Assembly: GCA_024760905.1 (NCBI GenBank) | Contig: CM045729.1 | Location: 51,838,580-51,902,579, forward strand | DNA length: 64,000 nucleotides | Origin: Plotosus lineatus | Lineage: Eukaryota > Chordata > Actinopteri > Siluriformes > Plotosidae | Direction: 5' to 3' | Shown: positions 33,114 to 44,639 of the stretch, piece by piece | Position numbering within the stretch: the first letter of the stretch is position 1 | Layout: every line of letters starts with the position of its first letter | Notes under the pieces: generated by a model | What the model was told of the DNA's origin: nothing | Seen by the model: the letters and a program-made list of their open reading frames with translations, nothing else | Databases searched by the model: none | Made by a program: the position numbers and the translations under genes

Positions 33114-33394
33114 AGGTTGTCACTGTTGTCTCCCCAGTGCAGCTAACTGGGTTATCAAAGGCGGGCCATGTCTCTCACTGTCTATGGTGAGAGGCATGTA
33201 AAAGAACCATTGTTGACTTTCATAAAGAGTAGGCTGCAAAGCCGTCAGCGTGTTTCTGTCCCTTGCTAAAAAGGGTTGTGACAGAAAGGGCATCCGACGT
33301 AAAAACCTCTGCCAAATCAAACGTGCGAATCAGATGATTTGCTGTGGCGACTCCTGAGTGAAAGGGAAAAAGCCGAAAGGAAGACAGACAGACA
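33114..33394 (+). repeat. tRNA-headed SINE, 5'-truncated, RTE-type tail
   Basis: It begins within the SINE at AGGTTGTCACTG, lacking the tRNA-like head, and ends at AGCCGAAAGGAAGACAGACAG. It separates the transposase sequence reading ILREV from both sides: AATAC on the N-terminal side and TCAGAGAGG on the other, on the minus strand. No clear target duplication is visible. Confidence 0.85.
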
Positions 33395-33611
33395 GTATTC
33401 TGCGCTGAACTCTTGGCGTCATCTTTGGTGGACGGCCACTCCTTGGGAGAGAAGCAACAGTGCCAAACTCTCCATTTGTAGACAACTTCTCTGACTGTCG
33501 CTTGATGAACATCCAGACTTTTAGAGATGGTTTTGTATCCTTTCCCAGCTTTATACAAATCAACAATTCTTGATCGCAGGTCTTTAGACAGCTCTTTTGA
33601 GCGAGCCATGG
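33395..33611 (-). pseudogene. Tc1-like transposase N-terminal DNA-binding domain, frameshifted
   Basis: From MARSKELSKDLRSRIVDLY at about 33611 the frame encodes the paired-like helix-turn-helix (AGKGYKTISKSLDVHQATVR) and then shifts frame near 33470. The second frame continues with GTVASLPRSGRPPKMTPRVQ and RRIL up to the SINE. The gene is thus broken by a frameshift and by the SINE. Confidence 0.85.
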
Positions 33612-33989
33612 TGCACATCAGACAATGCTCCTCATCAAGACGATTCTTACCAGGTGTGTGTTTTATAGTGGGCAGGGCAGCTTTAAGCCACTCATCAGTG
33701 ATTGGGCACACACCTGACTTAAATTGTTTGGTAAAAATTGGTTTCAATTGCTCTTTAAGTCTCCTTAGGCAGAGGGTTCAGTTACTTATTCCTCCCCCTT
33801 CTGTCATTGTTTTCATGCTATCCTCATTAAAATATGAAAAAACTATAAATGTTTGGATGGTTTTAGTTAAAGCAGACACTGTTTATTCATCTGTGTGATT
33901 TTGACAAAGATCAGATCACATTTGATTGTGATTTTATGCAGAAATGTGAGAAATTCCAAAAGGTTCAGATACTTTTTCATACCACTGTA

Positions 33990-34038
33990 TAACAAGGTCA
34001 CTGATTTTTGAGCATCAGATTTTTTTTCACGTCGATAA

Positions 34039-34080
<42 letters not shown>

Positions 34081-34722
34081 GATTCACAGTTTTAATGTAA
34101 AAGATGCCATTGCAGTTATAGTATGTGTAATTGTGTTTCATAAAAATGCTCTCTCTTTCCCTTGGTAAGAGGTAAAGTGGCTATGACAGCTCTAGGTGTG
34201 AAAAGCAGCAGTGGGCTGATGACTATTGCAAGGACAATGCTCCACATGTGTCAACCAGCCAACAAATAACTCCAGTTATTTTCCCTCTCACTATTACCAA
34301 CACGTCCATTATTTCCCCCACCATACAGTAGAAGGGCAATACAAGCAGCCTGGGAGAAGAGGACTGATGGCATGAGAGAAAGAAAGAAGAAAAATAATTG
34401 GCGAGGAGGGTGTCAGAAGGGAAGGAGAGTGAGTGTAAAAGTGCCACACTCAGCTTTTTCTGCATAAAGATGCACAGCCATCTGGGTGAAGACAGGCAAG
34501 CGTCTGGCCATCATTTGTCCGGTGCAGAGTTTGAGGTGGCGATGTGTGAGTGGCACTGCTAGAAGTGCATCTGTGTGATGTATGAGTTTCTACAGTGGTG
34601 TGATTACCGAAGCGGTGCTGGGGAACCATGCTCCTCACCTCATCAGTTCCAGAGTCTGCTTTACACCGCAAACCACAAAACCACACACCACAACCGCAAT
34701 ACACACACATATATTGTATGTT

Positions 34723-34725
<3 letters not shown>
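33990..34725. other. Intergenic DNA with (CTAT)n
   Basis: A CTAT tetranucleotide run lies at 34039-34080. The remainder is single-copy in appearance, with no supported gene. Confidence 0.5.
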
Positions 34726-34773
<48 letters not shown>

Positions 34774-34781
34774 TCACTGAC

Positions 34782-34837
<56 letters not shown>

Positions 34838-34839
34838 AC

Positions 34840-34891
<52 letters not shown>
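34726..34891. repeat. Compound (CA)n array with repeated CTGACTTA spacers
   Basis: Three CA runs are separated by TCACTCACTGACTTA and TGACTTA, so a larger unit of CA plus CTGACTTA is duplicated. Confidence 0.96.
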
Positions 34892-34893
<2 letters not shown>

Positions 34894-35149
34894 CATTATA
34901 AAACAGTCTGACCAGATCAATTGAAGCACAGGCAAAAAAAAAGAAATAAATTTTAATAGAGAGCCTGGAAGTATTAATTAACTAGACATAAAAATAAAAA
35001 GGAAGGAGTGCTCTGGTGGCACCTTGCTTAGGCTTAAATTATAGTCTGTTTATTTGTTTGCAAAAAGTGGCCTACAGTTTGTTACAAGTATCCTTTTACC
35101 GAGATGTGAAACAATACTAATTAACATAACACCTACTAGCAATTGGGAA

Positions 35150-35154
<5 letters not shown>

Positions 35155-35198
<44 letters not shown>
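35155..35198. repeat. (GT)n microsatellite
   Basis: A pure GT run of about 44 bp. Confidence 0.96.
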
Positions 35199-35207
35199 AT
35201 GGTAATG

Positions 35208-35513
35208 TTCATTTTCTGCAACCACTTAATTCTAATTAGGGTCATAGCGAGCCTGGCGTCCATCCCAGCCAACTCTGGGCGAGGGCAGAATACACCCTGA
35301 ATAGCTCGCCAGGCCATAGCAGAATCGCAGAACATGCTCACAGCTTTGCAGCTACTCTTCAATGATTCTTTTACATGAACCTCACACCATAGACAGTGAG
35401 AGACATGGCTGGCCTTTGATAACCCAGTTACCTGCACTGGGTGGGACAATGACAACCCATTGAGACCACTCTCAATGGCTTGAACCCCCAACCTTAGGAT
35501 CAGTGATCCAGCA
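35208..35513 (-). repeat. tRNA-headed SINE with B tail, diverged
   Basis: B tail on the left (AACCACTTAATTCTAATTAG), body in the middle and a decayed head on the right ending GATCAGTGATCCAGCACC. Confidence 0.82.
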
Positions 35514-35514
35514 C

Positions 35515-37610
35515 CTGTAATAGTATGACAGATATCAATGTTATTATTATTATTATTATTATTACAGTAGTAAACAGACTTGAAAAAAGGAATATAACTG
35601 GCTTACAAGTAAGAGATTATTGTTGTGGATACATTGGAAACGAATATAAAAACCAAAGATGGTGTTAGAAGGAAAAGAGTCCAAAACCTGACTGGAGCAT
35701 CTCAAGGTCTTGCTCCTTCCCTTATGTTTTTGTTTGTGTGCATCGATTGAGAATTCATTACACAACACTTTCCCGCACAGCCCTTTGGTATCTTTTATTA
35801 CCCATTTAAACTCTCACACACATATGAAAAGACAGAATTATAGCATAACAAAGCGCTTTTTATACACAGCATATTTATAGTAAACATAAATGAGTGTTCC
35901 TGGATATCTGTAGTGGTCTGTTTTGCCCTGAGCTTTTCCCATATTTTTCATTTGGCTTTCACTTCAGAATATGTGTGTATAGTGTAGGGTTCAGTCTTTA
36001 CCCCTTAATATCATGGAAGCTGTTATGGACTATTAAATAAACATGCTCTTCACCTTGTTCAAATTCATCATAATCTTTCTTCATCCATTGCCCTGTCCTG
36101 TTTTGATTGGCTAAGGCAATCAGACTGACGATTGATGGGAGCCATTGTAGTCAGTCATAGTTGAGTTTTTCTCTGACCCCTTTGTCTGGCCCAGGGAATG
36201 ACCTCTGCAGGGTTGAAGCTGTGGTCAGACAGACCCTGAAATGACTTCACAGCTTATGGGTAAATATGAGCAATTGGTATTTGAGCCAAGTCTATGCGTA
36301 GGCTCTCTGAGACCCACAGGCCAGGCTTTGTCCTGTGGTCAGCTCTAGCTGGTGTCACATGGAGGGCAATGTTGTGGCAGCATGACCTGCTGGAGCCTCT
36401 AGGGTTAAGTAGTGTCAGGATACATGTGCATGAGCCTTGCCTGTAGGCTAGACCTGAACTCCAAACGCTGAACCCAAAGCTCTCTGTCCCAAATACCCAC
36501 CCAGAGATGGAGATAAAAATGCAGAACACAGAGGCTCACGAGCTAATTTACATCCACTCACAATGTTAAAAAGCTATGCCATTGTGAAAAATCAAGTCAG
36601 AATGACCTTGCTACAGGACACTTGAGCAAAATCCTTTATAATATGAATGAGGTGTTCATGCACATTGCCATTGAAAGCCTGGAGTGGTAGGCTGCAGTTC
36701 TCAAATGTGACTGTGTTTTTTTTTTGTGTGTGCATCCCACACAAGATTCTTTATATTACATCAAAGCAAAGGAAGTTCCTTGACTTCCCCGCTACACTGC
36801 CCGAACATGGCTAGGCCCCTCTGCTAATCTGAAGGCGGAAAAGGAGACAATGTAGCCTGTGCTCCTTTAACCTTAGCTCAGTTCATACTCATTTGTCTGT
36901 GTTGAAGCACTTTTTGATGATGATGTCTAATCAGTGAGCACTCCAGGCTTGTTGTTAATTGTATTGGCTGAACCTCACATGACTTCCAGAGATTGGAATA
37001 TAGGGGTTTCACTTGAACGTTGAATGTTTAACTTGCCATCTTCATGTAAGGTGCTGTATTGATAACACATTCCAGGACACTCATAGCTAGCACACCATTA
37101 CAAAACACACAGCTAGAGGGTAAACAGTCTATGGACAGACAATAAATATTAGTCCATCAATTTTTGTTGAAATTCTTTAGTTGTTTAACACCTGTTTAAG
37201 GCATGACTAAGACTTTAAGAATACATGCTTCTCTTGAAAAATGAGTTCAATTACTAATGCAGCTAAAGCCTCTGTCAGGTATGTTGCACAACAAATATAC
37301 TGGTCCGTGTCAAAACATTAGGCAAATTCCTAGGACATTTATTGGTATGTTGTAAGAAACATACCTGTTGCATTACGGGAGAAGGGGTTGTTGACTCTTG
37401 CCACAGTGTTTTGATGATCAATTTTTCCATCTTTTAGGCAATTCTCAATGTCAGGTCCATTTCCTAGGTCTCTTGTGTGATATACTATGGTGTCCCATGG
37501 CTGTGTTATGATAGACATATGAATTTCTTATGCTTCTTGGATCATTTATAGCCTCATAATTGAATGGTCTTCTTATAATGGTCTACCAATCCAGTGATTG
37601 ACATATATTA
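35515..37610. other. Long repeat-poor intergenic block
   Basis: About 2.1 kb with an (ATT)n run near 35541-35565 and otherwise no recognised repeat or gene. 36100-36540 is more GC-balanced and single-copy, but no exon could be supported. Confidence 0.4.
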
Positions 37611-37741
37611 CGTATATTGGAGTTACTTGTATATATACACACACACACACACACGTATCTTCCAATATTTTTTCTGACAGTGTTAGGTTGAGTTGTTTAG
37701 TGCTCATGTGTCAACTGAGTATCACAGGAATGTCACATAAG

Positions 37742-37767
37742 GTTTTTTTTTTTTTTTTTTTTTTTTA
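37742..37767. repeat. Poly-T run
   Basis: About 26 consecutive Ts. Confidence 0.9.
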
Positions 37768-37948
37768 CAGTTGTATCACTTGTATCTGAACATTGTTCAA
37801 TTTGACTTAAAGACCAGACCGATTTTGTCCATGACATAAATATTGCACATCTTTTATATGTAAATGCAACAAAGAACCTTTCAAATCAAGCTAATCTGAA
37901 CGTACCGCAGTCCTTTCGATAGTCTTCTTTTCCTTTCGGCTGTTCCCT

Positions 37949-38643
37949 TCAGGGGTTGCCACATCTCACCGTATCCTCTGCATCTTCTTCTCTTACACCA
38001 ACTACCTTCATGTCCTCCTTCACCACATTCATAAATCTTCTCATTGGTCTTCCTCTAGGCCTTCTGCATGGTAGTTCCAACCTCAGCATCATACTACCAA
38101 TATACTCACTATCCCTCCTCTGTACATGTCCAAACCATCTCAATCTAGTCTCTTTTGGCACCCTGTCATATGCTTTCTCCAGATACACAAAGGCACAATG
38201 CAGCTCCCTCTGACCTTCTCTGTACTTCTCTATTAACATCCTCAAAGCAAACACTACATCTGTGGTGCTCTTTCTTGGCATGACACCAAACTGTGGTTCA
38301 CAAATGCTGACTTCTGCCCTTAGTCTAGCTTCCAATATTCTCTCCCATAACTTCATCATATGGCTCATCAACTTTATCCCTCTGTAGTTGCCACAATTCT
38401 GCACATCTCTCTTATTCTTAAAAATGGGCACCAGCACACTTCTCCTCCATTCCATCGGCATCCTCTCACTAAGTCCTTGTTGAATGTTCTTGTCAAAATG
38501 CCTCCTGATACCTCTCCTAGACACTTCCATACCTCCACCGGTATGTCATCAGGACCAACTGCCTTTCCACTCTTCATTCTCTTCAATGCCCTCCTCACTT
38601 CACCCTTACCAATCTTTGCTACTTCCTGGTTCTCAACGGTCAT
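37949..38643 (-). pseudogene. RTE LINE reverse transcriptase, partial
   Basis: Two overlapping frames. The first (38374-38643) contains RALKRMKSGKAVGPDDIPVE, the first conserved block of RTE reverse transcriptases. The second (37949-38530) contains VLVPIFKNKRDVQNCGNYRG, the block around the NYRGI motif, then KAYDRVPKE, and after the internal deletion the C-terminal RWFGHVQRRDSEYIG. The catalytic FADD-type box is absent. It cannot be active. Confidence 0.9.
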
Positions 38644-39461
38644 CTCTTCTACTTTTTTTCTTTCTCATTTTCCTCATTCATCAGCTCTTCAAAGTACTCT
38701 TTCCATCTTCCCAGCACACCTCTGACATTACTCAATACATTTCCCTCTCTGTCCTTAATCACTCTATGCTGCATGTCCTTCCCATCTCTATTTCTCTGCT
38801 GTGCCAACCTGTATAAATTATTTTCTCCCTCCTGACTGTCCAACCTATCATACAAGTCATCATACGCCCTCTGTTTGGCCTTTGATACCGCTACCTTCAC
38901 CTTATGCCGTGTCTCCTTGTACTCCTGTTAACTCTCTTTGGTCCTTTCAATGTCCCACTTCTTCTTAGTTAACCTCTTCATTTGTACACACTCCTGCACT
39001 TCCTCATTCCACCACCAAGTTTTCTTATCTACGGTCCTTCCAGAGGACACACTGAGTATTCTCCTACCTGTCTCCCTGACCACATTAGCTGTAGTTGTCC
39101 AGTCATCTGGAAGCATTTCCTGACCACCCAAAGCCTGTTTCAACTCCTCCTTGACGACAACCCGACACTCTTCCTTTTCCAGCTTCCACCACTTTGTCTT
39201 TACCTCTGCCTTTGCCTTCTTCACCTTCCTCACCACTAGTGTCATCCTTCACACCACCATCCTATGCTGTTTGGCAACGTTCTCACCCACTACTACTTTG
39301 TAGTCACTGACTTCCTTCAAATTACGTCGCCTACACAAGATGTAGTCTACCTGTGTGCTCCCACCACCGCTTTTATAAGTCACCCTATGCTCCTGTCTCT
39401 TCTGGAAGAAAGTATTCACCACAACCAGTTCTATCCTTTTTGCAAGATCTATGAACATCTG

Positions 39462-39974
39462 TCATTCTGAGTTCCTGTCCTGGATACCAAACCTGCCCAT
39501 GACTTTCTTGTCATCTCTGTTGCCTGCACCAACATGTCCATTGAAGTCTGCATCAATAATCACTCTTTCGCCTCTGGGGGTACTCTGCATCACTTCATCT
39601 AACTCACTCCAGAATCTCTCCTCCTCTTCTAGCTCACATCCTGACTGTGGGGCATATGCACTAACAACATTGAACATTGCACCTTCAATTTCTAACTTGA
39701 GACTCATCACTCTGTCTGACACTCTTTTCACTTCTAGAACATTCCTGGCAAACCCCTCCTTAAAGATGACTCCTACTCTATTTCTCTTCCCATCCACACC
39801 ATGATAAAAAAGCTTAACCCTTGCTCCTAAGCTTCTTGCCTTGCTACCTTTCCACCTGGTCTCCTGAACACACAGTATGTCCACCTTCCTCCTCTGCATC
39901 ATGTCAGCCAGCTCTCTATCTTTTCCTGTCATAGTTCCAACATTCAAAGTCCCTACTCTCAGTCCTAGACTCAT
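39462..39974 (-). pseudogene. RTE LINE endonuclease domain
   Basis: The 170-codon frame starts MSLGLRVGTLNVGTMTGKDR and contains the APE-type endonuclease signatures: the N-terminal GTLNVGTM, DILCVQETRWKG (metal-binding glutamate), VVSAYAPQSG and IDADFNGHVG. The last normally reads GDFNGHVG, so the glycine has become alanine after an aspartate. In a LINE this domain nicks the target DNA to prime reverse transcription. The next frame (39249-39458) continues with the STQVDYILCRR motif. Together they make a nearly complete but frame-broken nuclease. Confidence 0.9.
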
Positions 39975-40289
39975 GCCTTTCCTCTTCTCTCTCTCTGCCT
40001 ACGGACACGCCTCCCGCCTATCCTTCTTCAACCAACAGTAGCCCAGTTTCCACCAGCAGCCTGTTGGTTGACAGCAGTGATGGCGGTCGTTGTTAACCCA
40101 GGCCTCGACGGATCCGGTATGATATTTGTTTTTCTGATTTGCATCTCGAATTTTGCCTTGTTTTATGTCTTATACCCTTCCTGACACAACCCTCTGCATT
40201 TATTCAGGCTTGGGACCGATGTGAGGATGAACACTGGCTTGTAACCAACCACAGCTATCCTTTCTATAGTAGCTCCGCTTAATATGTAC

Positions 40290-40930
40290 AACAAAAATTA
40301 CAATTAGAATCAGAGTACTTTACTGATCCCTTAGAATATTAGGTGCACACAGTTTCTCCATACAAGTAAGATTGAGATAAAGTCTCAATAGAAAATTCAA
40401 GAAAACTACAATTATATACGGTGGAATCTACATATATTTATATGTAAGTCTAAAATTAGAAGTTATTAATGTTTACAATATCAGATACAAAATGAATCCT
40501 GTCATTGAATGATATACATTGATGTACAGTATTACCAATATGATAAACAATGCTTACATAAGAGTGGGTGTTGTTGCTATATGGAGGAGTTGTACATTTT
40601 AATGGCCACAGGGAAGAATGATTTCCTGTGGTGTTCAATGGTGCAAGCTGGTAATAGTCTCTGACTGAACATGCTCCTGTGACTGATCAGAAGATTGTGA
40701 AGTGGGTGGGAGGTATTGTTTAGTATTGGCTTTATTTTTGACAATGTTCTCTTCTCTGACACAACCCTCAGAGAGTCCAGTTGTATCCCAACAATGTTGC
40801 TGGGCTTGCAGATCAACTTATTTAGTCTATATGTGTCTGCCACGCAGCCTGCTGCCCCATTATGCAACAGCATAGAGGATAGCACTGGCCACAACAGACT
40901 TATGGAACATCCTGAGTAGCGTCTGACAGA
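40290..40930 (-). mobile_element. Non-LTR retrotransposon 3' fragment (Rex1/CR1-like?)
   Basis: The minus-strand frame 40577-40894 reads RLNKLICKPSNIVGIQLDSL, SHPLHNLLISHRSMFSQRLL and HRKSFFPVAIKMYNSS, a C-terminal segment found in a common fish LINE family. Downstream on the minus strand the copy ends in GGGATCAGTAAAGTACTCTG then ATTCTAATTG, a typical 3' tail. The clade is not firmly assigned. The frame is broken. Confidence 0.65.
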
Positions 40931-41375
40931 TGTTAGACGACCTTAGCATGCTCAAAAAATAGATACCGACCACTGAATAGAGACTGACAACAACAACAAT
41001 AACAACAACAAGTTTGCAGGTGGTATATGAAGGCTTGTAATAGGAACTATGGAAAGAAAGAAGTATTTCAGAGGGGTGTCCTGCACAATGTGATTAGTGG
41101 TGGGTAAAGTGAGAAGCATACTGGAGAGTTCTCTGGGTACAGTGGTGGAGGCCACATCAGCTAGTGGCATTTTTGTAACTACATTAAACAAACCCTCAGA
41201 AGGCCTCAATGATGCATGCAATCTTAATTTTTATTACTGCAATTTATTATACACTCCCCCAGCTAATGACAGATCCAACTGTCATTAACAGATTAATTAT
41301 AATTTCCCCCTGTGTGTGCACTCAGACTGCGAGGGAGCATACACAACGCATGAGCAAGTGTGTGTGTGTGTGTGT

Positions 41376-41424
<49 letters not shown>

Positions 41425-42350
41425 TGCAGGTTGAGGATGAATAACAATGTCTGAATCCAGGTTTGGCAAACAAAATACATTAGAGCTATACTGTCCAAAA
41501 TTAATTCTAATTTAAATAAATAACACATACAGCATAAAGCATTGGATATTTTCCTTTCCCTGATGCCTTCAATGAATGAAAACAAACTCAGGCCTCTAAA
41601 TACATTTTATATGTATTTGTTATTTTATCATGGTGTTTATTTTTCTTTATTTCTCTTGTTTTTTAAAAGGTTGAATTACTTGAACAGTTAATGTACATAT
41701 TCTTCAGTACCATTCCTCTTTCTAGATTTATCAATCTCTTGATTTCTCCCTGTTCATCTCTTAGTTTCTACCTTTCTTTGTTCATTATCTTTGCACACAG
41801 CTCTTGTAGAGCTGATATAAAGCTTCTTTGCCCTGCATCTTCCTTTATAACACAGTCCAAATACTACATGGAATGGCTCCGTACAGTGTTATCAAATGGC
41901 AGTAGGACTGGAGATGTGTGCTGTCATTCACCTTCTGTAGGGCCTCTGACTTCAGTCTAACCCACTCTGACCCTAGCATACTGCTGATGCAGAGCAAGAC
42001 TTCTCTCCCCCCTTCTCCATCCCACATATCTGAACCTGCATCATCATACAATACAGCACACAAACTGTGAGACAGATTGCATTCTACAAAGAATATTATA
42101 AATCATCAACAGTGAGCCATTGGCTGCTCAGCTGTAACTGTCTCACTCCATTTGAATCTCTCAACTACATTAGGTAGCTTTTACTAACAGGGGCTATTGA
42201 TCTATTAAGACCAGGGATGCATCAATACCATTTTCTTGAAAGTAAGTACAAGAACATGTACTTGCGGTGATACTTGTCAGTACCAGTACCATAGTGCCCT
42301 AGTTTATATACTGGCCATGAAAAGTATACACATGACCATTAGGCTTCTAG
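40931..42350. other. Intergenic DNA with one GT microsatellite
   Basis: An interrupted GT run lies at 41359-41420. A short CAACAACAA run is near 40989-41010. No gene is seen. Confidence 0.45.
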
Positions 42351-42364
42351 GCCTGATAATGATA

Positions 42365-42560
42365 AACTTGATGAAGCATCCACCTCACATCAATACAGGT
42401 CCTGGGTTTGAGTCTCACTCTGATCAAGGGCAATTCTGTCTGGAGTTTGCAATGCACAGGTACATATAGCTTTTGGGCATTTACATTATGTTACAAATTG
42501 CCCCCAGGTGTGAGTGCAAGTATGAATGAATGTATGCATGTTCAGGGTGTACAGTTCCAG
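42365..42560 (+). repeat. Degraded V-SINE-like fragment
   Basis: CCTGGGTTTGAGTCTCACTC is followed by GTCTGGAGTTTGCAATG and AAATTGCCCCCAGGTGTGAG, in the order seen in V-SINE copies. Strongly diverged. Confidence 0.55.
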
Positions 42561-42839
42561 TGTCGGATAAAATAGGCTGCTGCCTCTCAACAACATTGTA
42601 CAAGGAATAAGCAGGTCGACAAATAACTTATTGAGTGGATCAAATTAGGTTGACAATTAGGTTCTCTATGAGAATGAAAAAAGGAAAATTAAATTAAAGT
42701 TCCTTTTTAAGAATGAATAATAACAAATGTTTTGCCAATTAATCGACTGATTGGCTTTAATTTAACTAAAAGGATTATTGAATTGAAATTTGCTGTTAAT
42801 CAAGAACAATATTTTGGGTATGAGCTTTTATTTTCATTT

Positions 42840-42960
42840 ATCCTCATTTAAATTTTTTTATACTTTTAAACTTCTACATTTGCTGTGTAAAGCTCCTTTG
42901 TGACGATTTCAATTGTAAAAAGCGCTATACAGTACAAATAAAACTGAAATGAATATTCAT
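42840..42960 (+). mobile_element. L2/Maui-like LINE terminal 3' stub
   Basis: TGCTGTGTAAAGCTCCTTTG, then AATTGTAAAAAGCGCTATAC, then AATAAAACTGAAATG. This is only the last 120 bp of the LINE. Confidence 0.8.
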
Positions 42961-43069
42961 ATATCTCATGCTTATGTATACACTATTTAATGATATGTAC
43001 AGCAAACAACAAAACACTCATGGAGATGTTTTATTAAGTTATTTGTAATGGACAAAGATTCTGTGGTGT

Positions 43070-43598
43070 CTCCTCTTGTGAAAAAGCCATAGAGTACAAA
43101 CACCAACTGACTGGTCTCTGTTTAGGCTGCCCTATATGCAGAAAGCTGTAATACACTGTGCCCTGGTTCTTTTCTTTCATCGCCAGCATTAAGGGTTCGA
43201 GCAGTTTGTGCTACAGTAGCTCTTCTGTGGGATCAGACTCGATGTACTAGCCTTTGCTCTCCATGTGCACCAGTGAACCTTGAGCACCAATGACACTACT
43301 CCAGTTCAATGGTATTCCTTCCTTGGACGACCTTTAATAGATACTTTGCGCCACTTACCAGGAACATGCCGAAACACCCACTGTTTTGAAGATGAATAGA
43401 TCCAGCTGTTTAACCATCACAATGTGGTTTGTCAGAGTCACTCAAATATTTGCACTTACTCAGTTTTCCTGCTTTCAAAACATCAACTTTGAGAACTGAC
43501 TAGTCACTTTCTGCGTAATACATCCCAGTTCTTGGCAGGTGCCACTGTAGCAAGATAATCAATGTTATTCACTTCATCTATCAGTGGTCATAATGCAG
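43070..43598 (-). mobile_element. Tc1-like remnant (transposase DNA-binding part)
   Basis: The right end, TTCATCTATCAGTGGTCATA, is the inner end of a terminal repeat known from dispersed fish Tc1-like elements. On the minus strand the interior reads as a frame-broken helix-turn-helix region, followed by a decayed GRPRK motif near 43330 (GGTCGTCCAAGGAAGGAA). No catalytic domain remains. Confidence 0.55.
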
Positions 43599-43629
43599 TA
43601 AATTAATTCTCTGCAGTAACCTCTGTGAA

Positions 43630-43987
43630 GGGGGCAGTGGTGGACTAGTGATATAGGGCGCTGGATCACTGATCCAAAGGTTGGGGGTTCAAGTCCCACT
43701 CTCCACAAGGTTGTCACTGCCCCCCCCCCCCCCCCCAATGCAGCAAACTGGGTTATCAAAGGCCGGCCATGTCTCCCACTGTCTATGGTGTGAGGCATGT
43801 AAAAGAACCATTGCTGACTTTCGTAAAGAGTAGGCTGCAAAGCCGTCGGCGTGTTTCCGCCCTGCGATGGCCTGGCGAGCTGTCCAGGGTGTACTCTGTC
43901 CTCGCCTGAAGTTGGCTGGGATGGGCACCAGCCTCCCCGTGACCCAAATTAGGATTAAGCGGTTACAGAAAATGATGATGATGAAGT
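43630..43987 (+). repeat. tRNA-headed SINE with B tail
   Basis: Same chimeric structure as 12972-13318, with a run of about 16 Cs in the middle and a (GAT)n-like tail end. Flanked by TCTGTGAA at 43622-43629 and 43988-43995. Confidence 0.9.
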
Positions 43988-43995
43988 TCTGTGAA

Positions 43996-44630
43996 ATGCT
44001 GTTTTTATATGTGAAAGAGACAGGGCCTGTTCAGGTAATTAAGGGATTGTTTGAGGTTAGAAGATACATTGCTGTTATGGCACATTGCTATTTGACAATT
44101 AAAATTCTAAACTCAACTGTTAAAATTTAAGCATTTTTAAAAACATTCTAAACCAAAACTCAACACATGGCTTATATTACTACAGTATATTATATATAGT
44201 TATGATTTCTCTGTCATTTAATCAAGGGACAGATAATGAAACCATCTCTCTTGCATTTTGGTAACCAACACAATAATATACTGTATGTTGTTCTGCCTTT
44301 AGTCATGCTTACATCATTATGCCATTATTTCAATTAAAGTTATTTATTTCCTTCAATGCTGGGTTAATTTTTCTACCAACATCTTGAGTTGATGAAGTAA
44401 AAAATTGAATGACTTCATAAAGTCTTACCCAGCACATCCTGAAAACATCCAATAGGATTATGGACTCTGTGGTGCCAATACATTTGGAAATGATCCTTCA
44501 TGCTCCTTGAACCACTCTCATTATTTGAGTCCCCATTTTATATATGTGCCATCATGAAGAAAAAGGTCCATTGATGTGATAACATGCTCATTCAGTATAT
44601 CCAGGTCCTCAACTAATTTCATTTTATTGC
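43996..44630. other. Intergenic DNA, nothing recognised
   Basis: AT-rich, no recognised content. Confidence 0.4.
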
Positions 44631-44639
44631 CACTTTAAT

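Larger units (their letters stand above)
32074..33987 (-). mobile_element. Tc1-like transposon with SINE insertion
   Basis: Long, nearly identical terminal inverted repeats start CAGTGGTATGAAAAAGTATC on each side and extend about 210 bp (32074-32283 and about 33775-33987). TA duplications flank it at 32072-32073 and 33988-33989. Total length is 1,914 bp, or about 1.63 kb without the SINE at 33114-33394, which is normal for Tc1-like elements. The high identity of the repeats suggests recent activity. Confidence 0.95.
37924..40260 (-). mobile_element. RTE-clade LINE, internally deleted
   Basis: Both ends are recognisable. The 5' leader lies at about 39980-40260 and includes CCGGATCCGTCGAGGCCTGG and AGGGTTGTGTCAGGAAGGG. 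The 3' end at 37924-37965 ends in CCTGAAGGGAACAGCCGAAA then GGAAAAGAAGA. Between them are an endonuclease (39462-39974, continuing 39249-39458), a linker region (38649-39245) and the start of the reverse transcriptase (37949-38643). The reverse transcriptase jumps from EKAYDRVPKE straight to TRLRWFGHVQRR, which lies near the C-terminus in other copies, so the palm with the catalytic aspartates is gone. The copy is about 2.3 kb where about 3.3 kb would be usual. Confidence 0.92.
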
